From NCBI GenBank assembly GCA_031264715.1, contig JAISDP010000067.1:1-9369 (forward strand): 9,369 nucleotides of DNA, in the 5' to 3' direction. Shown piece after piece: positions 1-6,766 of the stretch. Position 1 is the first letter of the stretch, and the number at the start of each line of letters is the position of its first letter. The notes below the pieces were generated by a model, which saw only the letters and a program-made list of their open reading frames with translations, was not told the DNA's origin and did not search any database. The position numbers were made by a program, and so were the translations under genes. This DNA comes from Bacteroidales bacterium (lineage in GTDB: Bacteria; Bacteroidota; Bacteroidia; Bacteroidales; UBA4181).

Positions 1-108
1 ATCGTATCCCGAAAAACAATCGACAACGTTGCTGCATATTTTCAACGGATTAAGGACTTTGAAACCATTGTCGGAACAGGCCTGTCACATCCTTTTTTAG
101 TTAAATAA
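1..108 (+). CDS. 3' end of an unidentified gene (partial)
   Basis: Frame 1 is open from the left edge of the window to a TAA at 106-108, giving 35 residues that end in HPFLVK. The composition is ordinary for a soluble protein (for example KTIDNVAAYFQRIKDFE, probably helical). I do not recognise the family from this fragment. It does not resemble the C-terminus of an ABC ATPase, so it gives no support for the missing ATPase of the downstream export system. A 175-bp gap separates it from the adaptor gene, so it is probably a separate transcription unit. The call rests only on the open frame and plausible composition, and a chance open frame of this length is possible. Confidence 0.45.
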   Translation: MVSRKTIDNVAAYFQRIKDFETIVGTGLSHPFLVK

Positions 109-283
109 CGTTAAATAGGGAGAATATTCTCATGGAAAATACATACTTTTATCACCGTTTTCCATCACATTATTTCCAATAAATTCTGCGTACTTTTTTT
201 GACAAATTGTTTTGGGTGATGTTCGGAAAATAAGAGGTTTATGTAATATGTATTTATTGAACATTAAGTCAGTTTAATCCGGG

Positions 284-1672
284 ATGAAAAAAAAGTATGT
301 TTGGTGGACTGTTGCCGCGGTTGTTGTTATTGCAGGCGCTATTTATGGGTTTGGTCGCAGTAAGAAGAAAACCGAAGCCGAATTGATTGTTAAAGTTGTC
401 CAAGGCGAATTTGAAGTACTGGTAGCCGTTACCGGTGAATTGCAGGCCAAAAATTCCGAAAATATTGTAGGTCCCGACTTGCGTTCGGGCGTATTCCGTT
501 ATGGCGACTATAAAATACAGGATTTAGTAGCTGAAGGAACCGTTGTCGATTCGGGCGACTATGTAGCCGAAATCGACCGCAGCACGGCAGGTAACTCGCT
601 GCTGGATGTGGAGGATGCTATTGAAAAGGCTGATGCAAGATGCCTCACCATACGCCTGGATACAACCATGACCCTGCAAGGGCTTCGCGACGAATTGCTG
701 AACAAGACGTTTGCAGTGGAAGAAGCCGGAATCAAACTCGAACAGTCGAAATTTGAACCGCCGGCTACCATCCGTCAGGCTGAAATCGACCTGGACAAAG
801 CCAGGCGCGCGCTCGAACAGGCACATGTCAACTACGCCCTGAAGGTACAGCAATCGAAAGCCAACATGAACGAAGCCGACCTGGACCTTGCCCGTCAACA
901 ACGCCGGCGCCAGCAGATGCTCGACCTGCTTTCCGGGTTTACCATCAAAGCGCCCAAAAAAGGCATGGTGATCTATTATCGCGAATGGAGCGGACAAAAG
1001 CGCAAAATCGGCTCGTCCATCAACCCGTGGGATAACATTGTGGCCACGCTGCCCGACCTTTCGGTAATGATTTCAAAAACTTACGTTAATGAAATCGACA
1101 TCAGCAAAATAAAGAGGGGGCAAAAAGTGCGCATCGGGGTAGATGCATTCCCCGACAAGAACTATACGGGCATGATAACTTCGGTGGCTGATATCGGCGA
1201 ACAATTGGCCAATGCCGATGCCAAAGTTTTCGAAGTGGTGATACAGGTCAACGAAACCGACCCGATCATGCGTCCATCCATGACAACCAGTAATTCCATT
1301 GTGATTAACACATTGAGCAATGTAACCTATATCCCTATCGATGCTATTTACAGTCAGGACAGCGTGCCTTTTGTATACACCACAAGCCATACGCGGCAAG
1401 TGGTGATCCTGGGCGAATCGAACGAAAACGAGATTGTTGTTGAACAGGGTTTATCAGCAGGCGACAAGGTATATGTATCGATTCCCGAAAACTCGGCTAC
1501 ATGGAAGATGACAGGCGAAGATTTGATACCGATCATCAAGCAGCGTGCATTGGAGAAAAAGCAAGCCGAAGAAGAGAAGGAGCGTAAAGCCGAAGAAGAG
1601 AAGAAAGCCCGCCAGCAACGTCGTCCCGGAGGCCCGCCACAGGGTGGACAACGACAGGGCGAACAGCGGTGA
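284..1672 (+). CDS. MacA/HlyD-type periplasmic adaptor subunit of an efflux system
   Basis: This is a membrane-fusion (periplasmic adaptor) protein that links an inner-membrane ABC permease to a TolC-type channel. Residues 1-6 are basic (MKKKYV) and about 7-22 form one hydrophobic segment, an uncleaved N-terminal anchor. Around 44-100 lies the first half of a lipoyl-like domain (VTGELQAKNSENIVGPDL, then VAEGTVVDSGDYVAEID). About 103-215 is a long charged helical hairpin. The second lipoyl half begins at FTIKAPKKGMVIYY (219-232). A beta-barrel domain follows (about 260-345) and then a membrane-proximal domain (about 347-400). The last 45 residues are an extra tail: a Lys/Glu-rich helix, then Gly/Pro/Gln/Arg-rich sequence. 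The start at 284 puts the anchor at the N-terminus. The permease follows after 38 bp and a TolC homologue after that. The substrate cannot be told from sequence. Confidence 0.93.
   Translation: MKKKYVWWTVAAVVVIAGAIYGFGRSKKKTEAELIVKVVQGEFEVLVAVTGELQAKNSENIVGPDLRSGVFRYGDYKIQDLVAEGTVVDSGDYVAEIDRSTAGNSLLDVEDAIEKADARCLTIRLDTTMTLQGLRDELLNKTFAVEEAGIKLEQSKFEPPATIRQAEIDLDKARRALEQAHVNYALKVQQSKANMNEADLDLARQQRRRQQMLDLLSGFTIKAPKKGMVIYYREWSGQKRKIGSSINPWDNIVATLPDLSVMISKTYVNEIDISKIKRGQKVRIGVDAFPDKNYTGMITSVADIGEQLANADAKVFEVVIQVNETDPIMRPSMTTSNSIVINTLSNVTYIPIDAIYSQDSVPFVYTTSHTRQVVILGESNENEIVVEQGLSAGDKVYVSIPENSATWKMTGEDLIPIIKQRALEKKQAEEEKERKAEEEKKARQQRRPGGPPQGGQRQGEQR
1563..1603 (+). repeat. 17-bp direct repeat within the adaptor tail
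   Basis: The sequence AAGCCGAAGAAGAGAAG occurs exactly at 1563-1579 and again at 1587-1603, a period of 24 bp or eight codons. It encodes two copies of a QAEEEK/KAEEEK-type block in the charged C-terminal tail of the adaptor. The period is a multiple of three, so gain or loss of one unit would keep the frame. It probably arose by tandem duplication in low-complexity coding sequence. Confidence 0.8.
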
Positions 1673-1710
1673 TCATGTTCATATTGTTGAATCTAAAAAC
1701 CAGATAGAAC

Positions 1711-3072
1711 ATGCGCTTTCTCAAAAGATACATGCATGATATACACATTGCCGTCGAATCTATCCTCTCGAATAAGCTTCGCTCCATACTTACCGCCTTG
1801 GGGATCATATTCGGCGTGGCAGCGGTAATCAGCATGATGGCCATCGGAAACGGCGCCCAGCAAGAAATCCTTGAACAGATCAAAATGGTGGGGGTGAACA
1901 ATATCATTATCACTCCGGTATTACCGCAGGATGAGGATGAGGAAAGCGGCGAATCGACCAGCGCGGCCGACAACGCCAAAAAGAAGAAATTCTCCCGCGG
2001 GCTTACCATTGCCGATGCCGAAGCCATTCAAAACATGATTTCGACCGTCAAAATGCTAAGTCCCGAAATATCGTTCAATTCGTATGTCATCCAGAATGGT
2101 ATCCGCGAGCAGGCTAAAGTGATGGGCGTTTCCAGGGAATTTTTCCAGTTATACGACCTGCCGTTCAGCCAGGGTTTCGTGTTCGACAGGCATCAGGAAG
2201 AAAACGGCCTGGCCGTATGTGTAATCGGAGCCAATATCCGCAGCCGCTTTTTTAACCAGGTCGACCCCATCGGGCAATACATCAAGTTCGGCGACGTATG
2301 GCTAAAGGTGATCGGCGTGCTCGAACGCAGCAATATCTCGGTTACCGGGCACCAGCAGACGGGCGTGAATGTGATCAACGATAATGTGTACATTCCGGCC
2401 AAAACCATGCTGATGCGTTTCAAGAACCGGGCGCTGGTTAACCAGAAATCCACGGGAAGTACCATGCGCCGCGGGCGAATGGTGATTGCTTCAACCACCA
2501 CTTCCGAAACAGCCAAGAATTACCACCAGCTGGATAAAATCGTGGTGCAGGTAAACGAAAGCGAGCAGATCACGCCAACGGTCGAAGTGCTGAGCCGTAT
2601 GGTCCTGCGCCGGCACTCCGACGTGAAAGACTTTGAAATCACGGTGCCTGAACTTTTGTTGAAGCAGCAGCAGCGAACCAAGGAGATTTTCAATATCGTA
2701 TTGGGCGCCATTGCAGGTATTTCACTGCTGGTAGGGGGTATCGGCATCATGAACATCATGTTTGCATCGGTCATGGAACGTATCAAGGAAATCGGCACGC
2801 GTATGGCTATCGGGGCGAAAAAGAAGGACATCATCGTGCAGTTCCTCGCCGAAGCGGTGCTCATCAGCGTTACCGGCGGGTTGATCGGTGTCATCCTCGG
2901 GATGATCGCCTCGTGGCTGATCACCAAAATTGCCGATATCCTCACCATTGTGTCGTTTATGTCCGTCATCATATCGTTCTTTGTATCGGCCACCATTGGT
3001 ATTATTTTTGGTTATTCGCCGGCCAAGCGTGCTTCGGAGAAAGATCCGATCGAATCGTTGCGGTACGAATAA
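1711..3072 (+). CDS. MacB/FtsX-type ABC transporter permease without ATPase domain
   Basis: This is an inner-membrane permease of the MacB type, thought to transmit ATP-driven movement to the periplasm rather than form a substrate pore. The N-terminus matches the family: SNKLRSILTALGIIFGVAAV (20-39), opening TM1 (about 26-46). A periplasmic MacB core domain follows (about 47-320), then three more membrane segments at about 327-352, 378-403 and 409-434. The cytoplasmic stretch ERIKEIGTRMAIGAKKKDI (356-374) is the coupling region expected to contact an ATPase. The C-terminus GYSPAKRASEKDPIESLRYE is typical. At 453 residues it is longer than usual lone MacB permeases of about 400. The excess lies in an acidic/basic stretch at 72-97 and a Ser/Thr/Arg-rich stretch at about 245-270. 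No Walker motifs are present. The first ATG (1711) is used; the ATG at 1732 is a possible alternative. Confidence 0.93.
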   Translation: MRFLKRYMHDIHIAVESILSNKLRSILTALGIIFGVAAVISMMAIGNGAQQEILEQIKMVGVNNIIITPVLPQDEDEESGESTSAADNAKKKKFSRGLTIADAEAIQNMISTVKMLSPEISFNSYVIQNGIREQAKVMGVSREFFQLYDLPFSQGFVFDRHQEENGLAVCVIGANIRSRFFNQVDPIGQYIKFGDVWLKVIGVLERSNISVTGHQQTGVNVINDNVYIPAKTMLMRFKNRALVNQKSTGSTMRRGRMVIASTTTSETAKNYHQLDKIVVQVNESEQITPTVEVLSRMVLRRHSDVKDFEITVPELLLKQQQRTKEIFNIVLGAIAGISLLVGGIGIMNIMFASVMERIKEIGTRMAIGAKKKDIIVQFLAEAVLISVTGGLIGVILGMIASWLITKIADILTIVSFMSVIISFFVSATIGIIFGYSPAKRASEKDPIESLRYE

Positions 3073-3106
3073 AAGATGTTCGAACGTTTGAATGTTATAA
3101 CGCAAT

Positions 3107-3144
3107 TGTTCGGTTTTGCAACAGACTGTCCGGTTTTACAACAG
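3107..3144 (+). repeat. Two 18-bp direct repeats upstream of the TolC-type gene, operator candidate
   Basis: TGTTCGGTTTTGCAACAG (3107-3124) and TGTCCGGTTTTACAACAG (3127-3144) match at 16 of 18 positions, with a 20-bp period (about two helical turns). Each copy has short inverted ends (TGTT or CTGT against AACA or ACAG), as expected for a site read by a dimeric regulator. They lie 35 bp past the permease stop and 122 bp before the TolC-type start. The function is inferred; no regulator gene is visible in the window. Confidence 0.5.
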
Positions 3145-3265
3145 TTTTTGTTGGCGTGGAAAATAGAAGCAATTATCCGATAGATATTTATCAATTTAGG
3201 CATGATATTCGCTGTGAACATCCATAATGTTGAAAATAGAATAAACATATCATACACTGTATTTA

Positions 3266-4786
3266 ATGAATCGTATTTTTTTGATTTTCGTTAGCCTGGT
3301 TTTATCGGCAGCAAGCCTGACGGCACAGGAGGAACAACAAGTTGCCGGGCCTAAATATGTGTTCACTCTGGAAGATGTGGTGCTGTTGGCCAAACAGCAG
3401 TCGCCCAACGCGATCATGGCACGCCACCGTTTTCGCGCCAGCTATTTCAGTTACATGAGCTATAAGGCCAATTTTTTGCCCAAGCTCACTTTCACGACCA
3501 ATCCTGCGACATACGACCATTCGATACGTACCATTCAATCTGTTGATAATGCCGGTAATCTGAAAATTACAGAAGCAGAAGCGAATACTTTTACTTCTAC
3601 AGGAAGCCTGGATCTCTCGCAAAATATTGGTTTTACGGGAGGAACCATATCATTGGGCAGTAACTTTTCGCGGATACAAAACCTGGATGATGACAGCGAT
3701 TTCGGCACGCAGTTTACCACTTCGCCTGTTCGGTTGTCGTTGGAGCAGCCATTGAACGGGTACAATCAATATAAGTGGTTGAAGAAGATAGAACCATTAC
3801 GCTACGACGAAGCCAAACAGAATTATATTGCCCAGATGGAAACGGTTTCGTCGAATGCGGTTAATTACTTCTTCGCTTTGGCCCTGGCTCAGGTAAGCCT
3901 CAACATGGCGCAAACGAACTATACCAACAGCAAAACGCTTTACGAGATATCGCAGGGACGCTACCAGATTGGCACCATTGCCGAAGACGCTTTGCTGCAA
4001 ATGGAATTGAAGTACATGCAGGCCGAAAGCAAGCTCAACAGGGCAAGGATCGATATCGAAGCCAAACAGAGCCAGTTGCGTTCGTTTCTGGGGTTCAAAG
4101 ATAATGTGGAAATCGTATTGGAGGTAGACTCCAAGGTGCCCGGTTTGAAAGTTCCTTACAACAAAGCTTTGGAATATGCGTTGGAAAGAAGTCCGGAAAT
4201 TATCTCGTATAACCGGCAAATACTTGAAGCAGAGCGGACAGTAGCACAGACCAAATCGCAGAAGGGGGTTACCATGACCCTGGATGGTTCGTTCGGGTTG
4301 AACAAAACAGGATATAAGTTTAAAGATGCTTATTCGTCTCCTTATGACGACCGCGAAGGTGTCAGTATCGGTATCCGCGTGCCCATTCTGGACTGGAGCC
4401 AGGCCAAGAACAGTTACCGTAACGCCCAATCGCTGCTGGAAGTGATTGAAACTCAGATGAAGCAGAACGAAACAGACTTCCAGCAGGATGTGTACTTGCA
4501 GATCATGACTTTTAACATGCAGGAAAACCAGCTTCGCATTGCCGCCAAGGCCGATACCATTGCCAAAAAGGGATATGATGTTTCGTACCAGCGTTACCTG
4601 ATCGGGAAAGTGAGTGTTACCGACCTCAACATTGCCGATGCTGATAAGGATAATGCCAAGATGTCGTATATGACCGAATTGCAGTCGTACTGGAATTTAT
4701 ACTATACCGTTCGCCGCCTCACCCTGTTCGATTTTGTGAGCAACAAGCCTTTGGAAGAGGATTTTGATACGATCATCGGGGAATAA
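3266..4786 (+). CDS. TolC-type outer-membrane efflux protein
   Basis: This is a TolC/OEP-family outer-membrane factor, normally a homotrimeric channel whose periplasmic helical barrel docks onto the adaptor. Residues 1-20 form a clear signal peptide (MNRIFLIFVSLVLSAASLTA), with likely cleavage before QEEQ. Two OEP repeats follow, each with long helices and membrane strands. The first begins at YVFTLEDVVLLAKQQSPNAI (31-50) and includes helices around 175-275. The second begins around KALEYALERSPEIISYNRQI (300-319) and ends near 485. Typical helix signatures include YEISQGRYQIGTIAEDALLQ (226-245) and YQRYLIGKVSVTDLNIADAD (441-460). The length of 506 is normal for the family. It lies in the same direction as the adaptor and permease but 193 bp behind them, so it may have its own promoter or regulation. 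Confidence 0.94.
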   Translation: MNRIFLIFVSLVLSAASLTAQEEQQVAGPKYVFTLEDVVLLAKQQSPNAIMARHRFRASYFSYMSYKANFLPKLTFTTNPATYDHSIRTIQSVDNAGNLKITEAEANTFTSTGSLDLSQNIGFTGGTISLGSNFSRIQNLDDDSDFGTQFTTSPVRLSLEQPLNGYNQYKWLKKIEPLRYDEAKQNYIAQMETVSSNAVNYFFALALAQVSLNMAQTNYTNSKTLYEISQGRYQIGTIAEDALLQMELKYMQAESKLNRARIDIEAKQSQLRSFLGFKDNVEIVLEVDSKVPGLKVPYNKALEYALERSPEIISYNRQILEAERTVAQTKSQKGVTMTLDGSFGLNKTGYKFKDAYSSPYDDREGVSIGIRVPILDWSQAKNSYRNAQSLLEVIETQMKQNETDFQQDVYLQIMTFNMQENQLRIAAKADTIAKKGYDVSYQRYLIGKVSVTDLNIADADKDNAKMSYMTELQSYWNLYYTVRRLTLFDFVSNKPLEEDFDTIIGE

Positions 4787-4883
4787 ACAAGCGCCACACA
4801 GGACGCATGAGATACAAAAGGCATATGGAATGACTGTTGTAACAAATCTCTAATCTTTGTTTTCTATCTGTTCAAGATGATTT

Positions 4884-5654
4884 ATGCTGAAAACCATATA
4901 CTCCTATAACGTAAATGGCCTGCGTGCCGCCATGAACAAAGATTTCGACGGCTGGCTGAAAGAAGCGCAGCCTGATGTGCTTTGCCTGCAGGAAATCAAA
5001 GTACAGGTGGAACAGGTGGATACGTCGGTGTTCGATCGCCTTGGATACCGGCAGTACTGGTATCCCGCACAAAAGCCGGGTTACAGCGGCGTGGCGCTTT
5101 TCTGTAAGGATAAGCCCGATAAGGTTGTTTACGGTATGGGGATCGATAAGTATGACGATGAAGGCCGTCTGATCCGTGCCGATTTTGGCGATGTTACCGT
5201 CCTTTCGGTTTACTTTCCTTCGGGCACAACAGGCGACGCTCGCCAGACATTCAAAATGGCGTTCCTGAACGATTTTCTGCAATGGGTGGAAAACCTGCGG
5301 AAAGAACGTCCCAACCTGATTATTTCGGGCGATTATAACATTGCGCATCAGGATATGGACATCAATTTCCCAAGGAAACACGATAAAATGTCCGGATTTC
5401 TTCCCGAGGAGCGTGCCTGGCTCGACAAGTATTTAGCACATGGATATGTAGACACGTTCCGCATGTTCAACAGGGAACCCAACCGGTATAGCTGGTGGAG
5501 CTACCGGCAAAATGCGCGCGCCAAAGACCTTGGTTGGCGGATTGACTACCATATAGCCACGGATGTATTGGTTCCACGGATCAAAGGCGCATCCATCCTG
5601 CAAAACGTGGTACATTCCGATCATTGCCCGGTGACGGTAACCATTGAATACTGA
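4884..5654 (+). CDS. xth: Exodeoxyribonuclease III (AP endonuclease)
   Basis: This is an exonuclease III/AP endonuclease of the endonuclease-exonuclease-phosphatase fold. The family cuts 5' of abasic sites in base-excision repair and removes nucleotides from 3' ends. All main motifs are present: YNVNGLRAA (8-16) with Asn11, LCLQEIK (33-39) with metal-binding Glu37, YSGVALF (67-73), SVYFPSG (108-114) with Tyr110, SGDYNIAHQDMDI (148-160) with Asp150 and Asn152, GWRIDYHI (217-224), and the terminal HSDHCPV (244-250) with the Asp246-His247 pair. The length of 256 residues is normal. The ATG at 4884 places the first beta strand right after the start. The gene stands alone on this strand, 97 bp after the TolC-type gene, and converges with the minus-strand genes. 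Its function is probably unrelated to the efflux operon. Confidence 0.95.
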   Translation: MLKTIYSYNVNGLRAAMNKDFDGWLKEAQPDVLCLQEIKVQVEQVDTSVFDRLGYRQYWYPAQKPGYSGVALFCKDKPDKVVYGMGIDKYDDEGRLIRADFGDVTVLSVYFPSGTTGDARQTFKMAFLNDFLQWVENLRKERPNLIISGDYNIAHQDMDINFPRKHDKMSGFLPEERAWLDKYLAHGYVDTFRMFNREPNRYSWWSYRQNARAKDLGWRIDYHIATDVLVPRIKGASILQNVVHSDHCPVTVTIEY

Positions 5655-5680
5655 TGGATTAGCGCCGACCAATATTCAAT
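5643..5680. terminator. Weak inverted repeat between convergent genes
   Basis: ATTGAATA (5643-5650) and TATTCAAT (5673-5680) are a perfect 8-bp inverted repeat around a 22-nt loop, spanning the stop of the exonuclease gene and ending 4 bp before the stop of the minus-strand gene. The position suits a shared terminator for convergent genes. However, the stem is AT-rich, the loop is long, and no clear T run follows on either strand, so this is a weak candidate. Confidence 0.25.
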
Positions 5681-5683
5681 CAC

Positions 5684-6319
5684 TCAGAACCACCCGAAAC
5701 GGATAGACATGGAACCACATATTCCCTGGAAATCTTTATTGTCTAATTGAGGAAGGTCTACCCCGATCAAAAACCGGTAGGAAACGCCTGCACACAATTG
5801 TACAAATGATGTAAGGTTAAGTTTTACCTGGAAGGCAGGAGTAAATATATTGACCCTGTCGCGGGTAAGTATTTTTTTGTCGACATTATCGCGCAACGAA
5901 AGGTGTCCCCAGCCCAATTGCCCGGATACGGTGTATTGTAATAATCTTTTCGACCTTAAAGATATCCCGGTGATGACGCCTCCCTGCGAAAATCCCATCT
6001 TTTTGTTGGTATAGTAGTCACCTTCAATATAAACAGGGTGAAACTCAATATTCCGGCTTCCGTAGCCGCCGAAAAAAAAATTATTGACTACCAAAGCGCC
6101 GTCACCTCCAATATATGAAGCATAAGTGTGATTAAACGGGGAAATCCCCGCGTTGATGCTGCCAAATGCACTGATGACGGCATCATCGGACAACAATGTT
6201 TTCATCTCCGAAGACTGTTGCCCCATCAGTCCAATGGAAAAAAAGGCTGATAACACCAGAAAGTAAACTACCCGCAACACTGTAACATTATTCAACAGGC
6301 GGCATATTGGATAAAACAT
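5684..6319 (-). CDS. Hypothetical exported protein, probable small outer-membrane beta-barrel
   Basis: The frame gives a hydrophobic export signal (VVYFLVLSAFFSIGLMGQQ) and then a Gly- and aromatic-rich body of alternating polar and hydrophobic stretches. It ends in MSIRFGWF, an aromatic C-terminus typical of outer-membrane barrels. The segment with YIGGDGALVVNNFFFGGYG recalls a Gly-rich pattern in uncharacterised Bacteroidetes surface proteins, a comparison from memory and not a search. The start is uncertain. The frame stays open to an ATG at 6403, but that would overlap the upstream gene by 116 bp and add a non-signal-like N-terminus. The ATG at 6319 (211 residues, 32-bp overlap) is given here. 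A GTG at 6280 (198 residues), 7 bp past the upstream stop, gives a more compact signal peptide and may be the true start. The function is unknown. Confidence 0.7.
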   Translation of the reverse strand: MFYPICRLLNNVTVLRVVYFLVLSAFFSIGLMGQQSSEMKTLLSDDAVISAFGSINAGISPFNHTYASYIGGDGALVVNNFFFGGYGSRNIEFHPVYIEGDYYTNKKMGFSQGGVITGISLRSKRLLQYTVSGQLGWGHLSLRDNVDKKILTRDRVNIFTPAFQVKLNLTSFVQLCAGVSYRFLIGVDLPQLDNKDFQGICGSMSIRFGWF

Positions 6320-6605
6320 TGCCGATAAAAACGCCAACCAGCATTTTTGAGATCTTGAATTCGCTTTTTTTACGATCGGGGGGCGCATGGAAAAAGCCTT
6401 CATCCATCCGGCTGGCCAACTCGTTGCACAACTCGGTTATTGCGTCGTTCTTAGCATCATCCAGCATGCTTGTCGGCGGCGCCTCAATCCCGCGAAGGAT
6501 TTCAATGGCTTCGTTGATCAACGACATGTATTTGTGCGCCATATCGTCATCATAAAGATAGAATCCATTGATTGTGTTTAGGATTTCTTTTAATCTATTA
6601 TTCAT
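6288..6605 (-). CDS. Hypothetical 105-residue protein
   Basis: I do not recognise this protein. It is predicted to be mainly helical: amphipathic stretches at about 1-15, 22-39 (MAHKYMSLINEAIEILRG) and 48-69 (ending NELASRMDEG), then a basic stretch DRKKSEFKISK (77-87). A short hydrophobic segment, MLVGVFIGNVLSNM (88-101), could be a peripheral membrane contact or a buried helix. It has no signal peptide and only one cysteine (residue 60). The ATG at 6605 is the first in the frame. Its stop lies 7 bp before the GTG, or 29 bp past the ATG, of the following exported-protein gene. The two are therefore very probably co-transcribed and perhaps translationally coupled. This tight linkage is the only hint of function. 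Confidence 0.65.
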   Translation of the reverse strand: MNNRLKEILNTINGFYLYDDDMAHKYMSLINEAIEILRGIEAPPTSMLDDAKNDAITELCNELASRMDEGFFHAPPDRKKSEFKISKMLVGVFIGNVLSNMPPVE

Positions 6606-6766
6606 ATACCGTTTATTTTATTACACTTGCACATAATAAGGAACTTAATCACCGTACAACGAAAATACTCCTTTTTTCCCAAATAATATTTTTTTTTAGA
6701 CCAACATCCGAAATTCAAACGCAAAGTAAAGCTATTTTTTGACTAAAGTAACGATTAAAAAATAAA

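Noticed and set aside
121..130. 10-bp palindrome AGAATATTCT upstream of the adaptor gene
   Set aside because: A short AT-rich palindrome expected by chance, with no second copy nearby.
2913..3227. 104-residue plus-strand ORF overlapping the permease end
   Set aside because: Most of it is an out-of-frame shadow of the permease gene, and its His/Cys-rich translation is typical of such shadows.
4841..4861. AACAAA-N9-TTTGTT dyad and a TAATCTTTG promoter-like box before the exonuclease gene
   Set aside because: The box has three rather than two bases between TA and TTTG, no -33 element lies at the right distance, and the dyad is too AT-rich to be a convincing terminator.
6320..6403. N-terminal extension of the minus-strand barrel gene to the ATG at 6403
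   Set aside because: It would overlap the 105-residue gene by 116 bp, and the added residues do not look like a signal peptide, whereas a clear signal sequence begins near 6280.
6722..6729. Minus-strand TTACTTTG as a promoter for the 105-residue gene
   Set aside because: One mismatch to the -7 consensus and no matching -33 element; the gene may be read from nadE instead.
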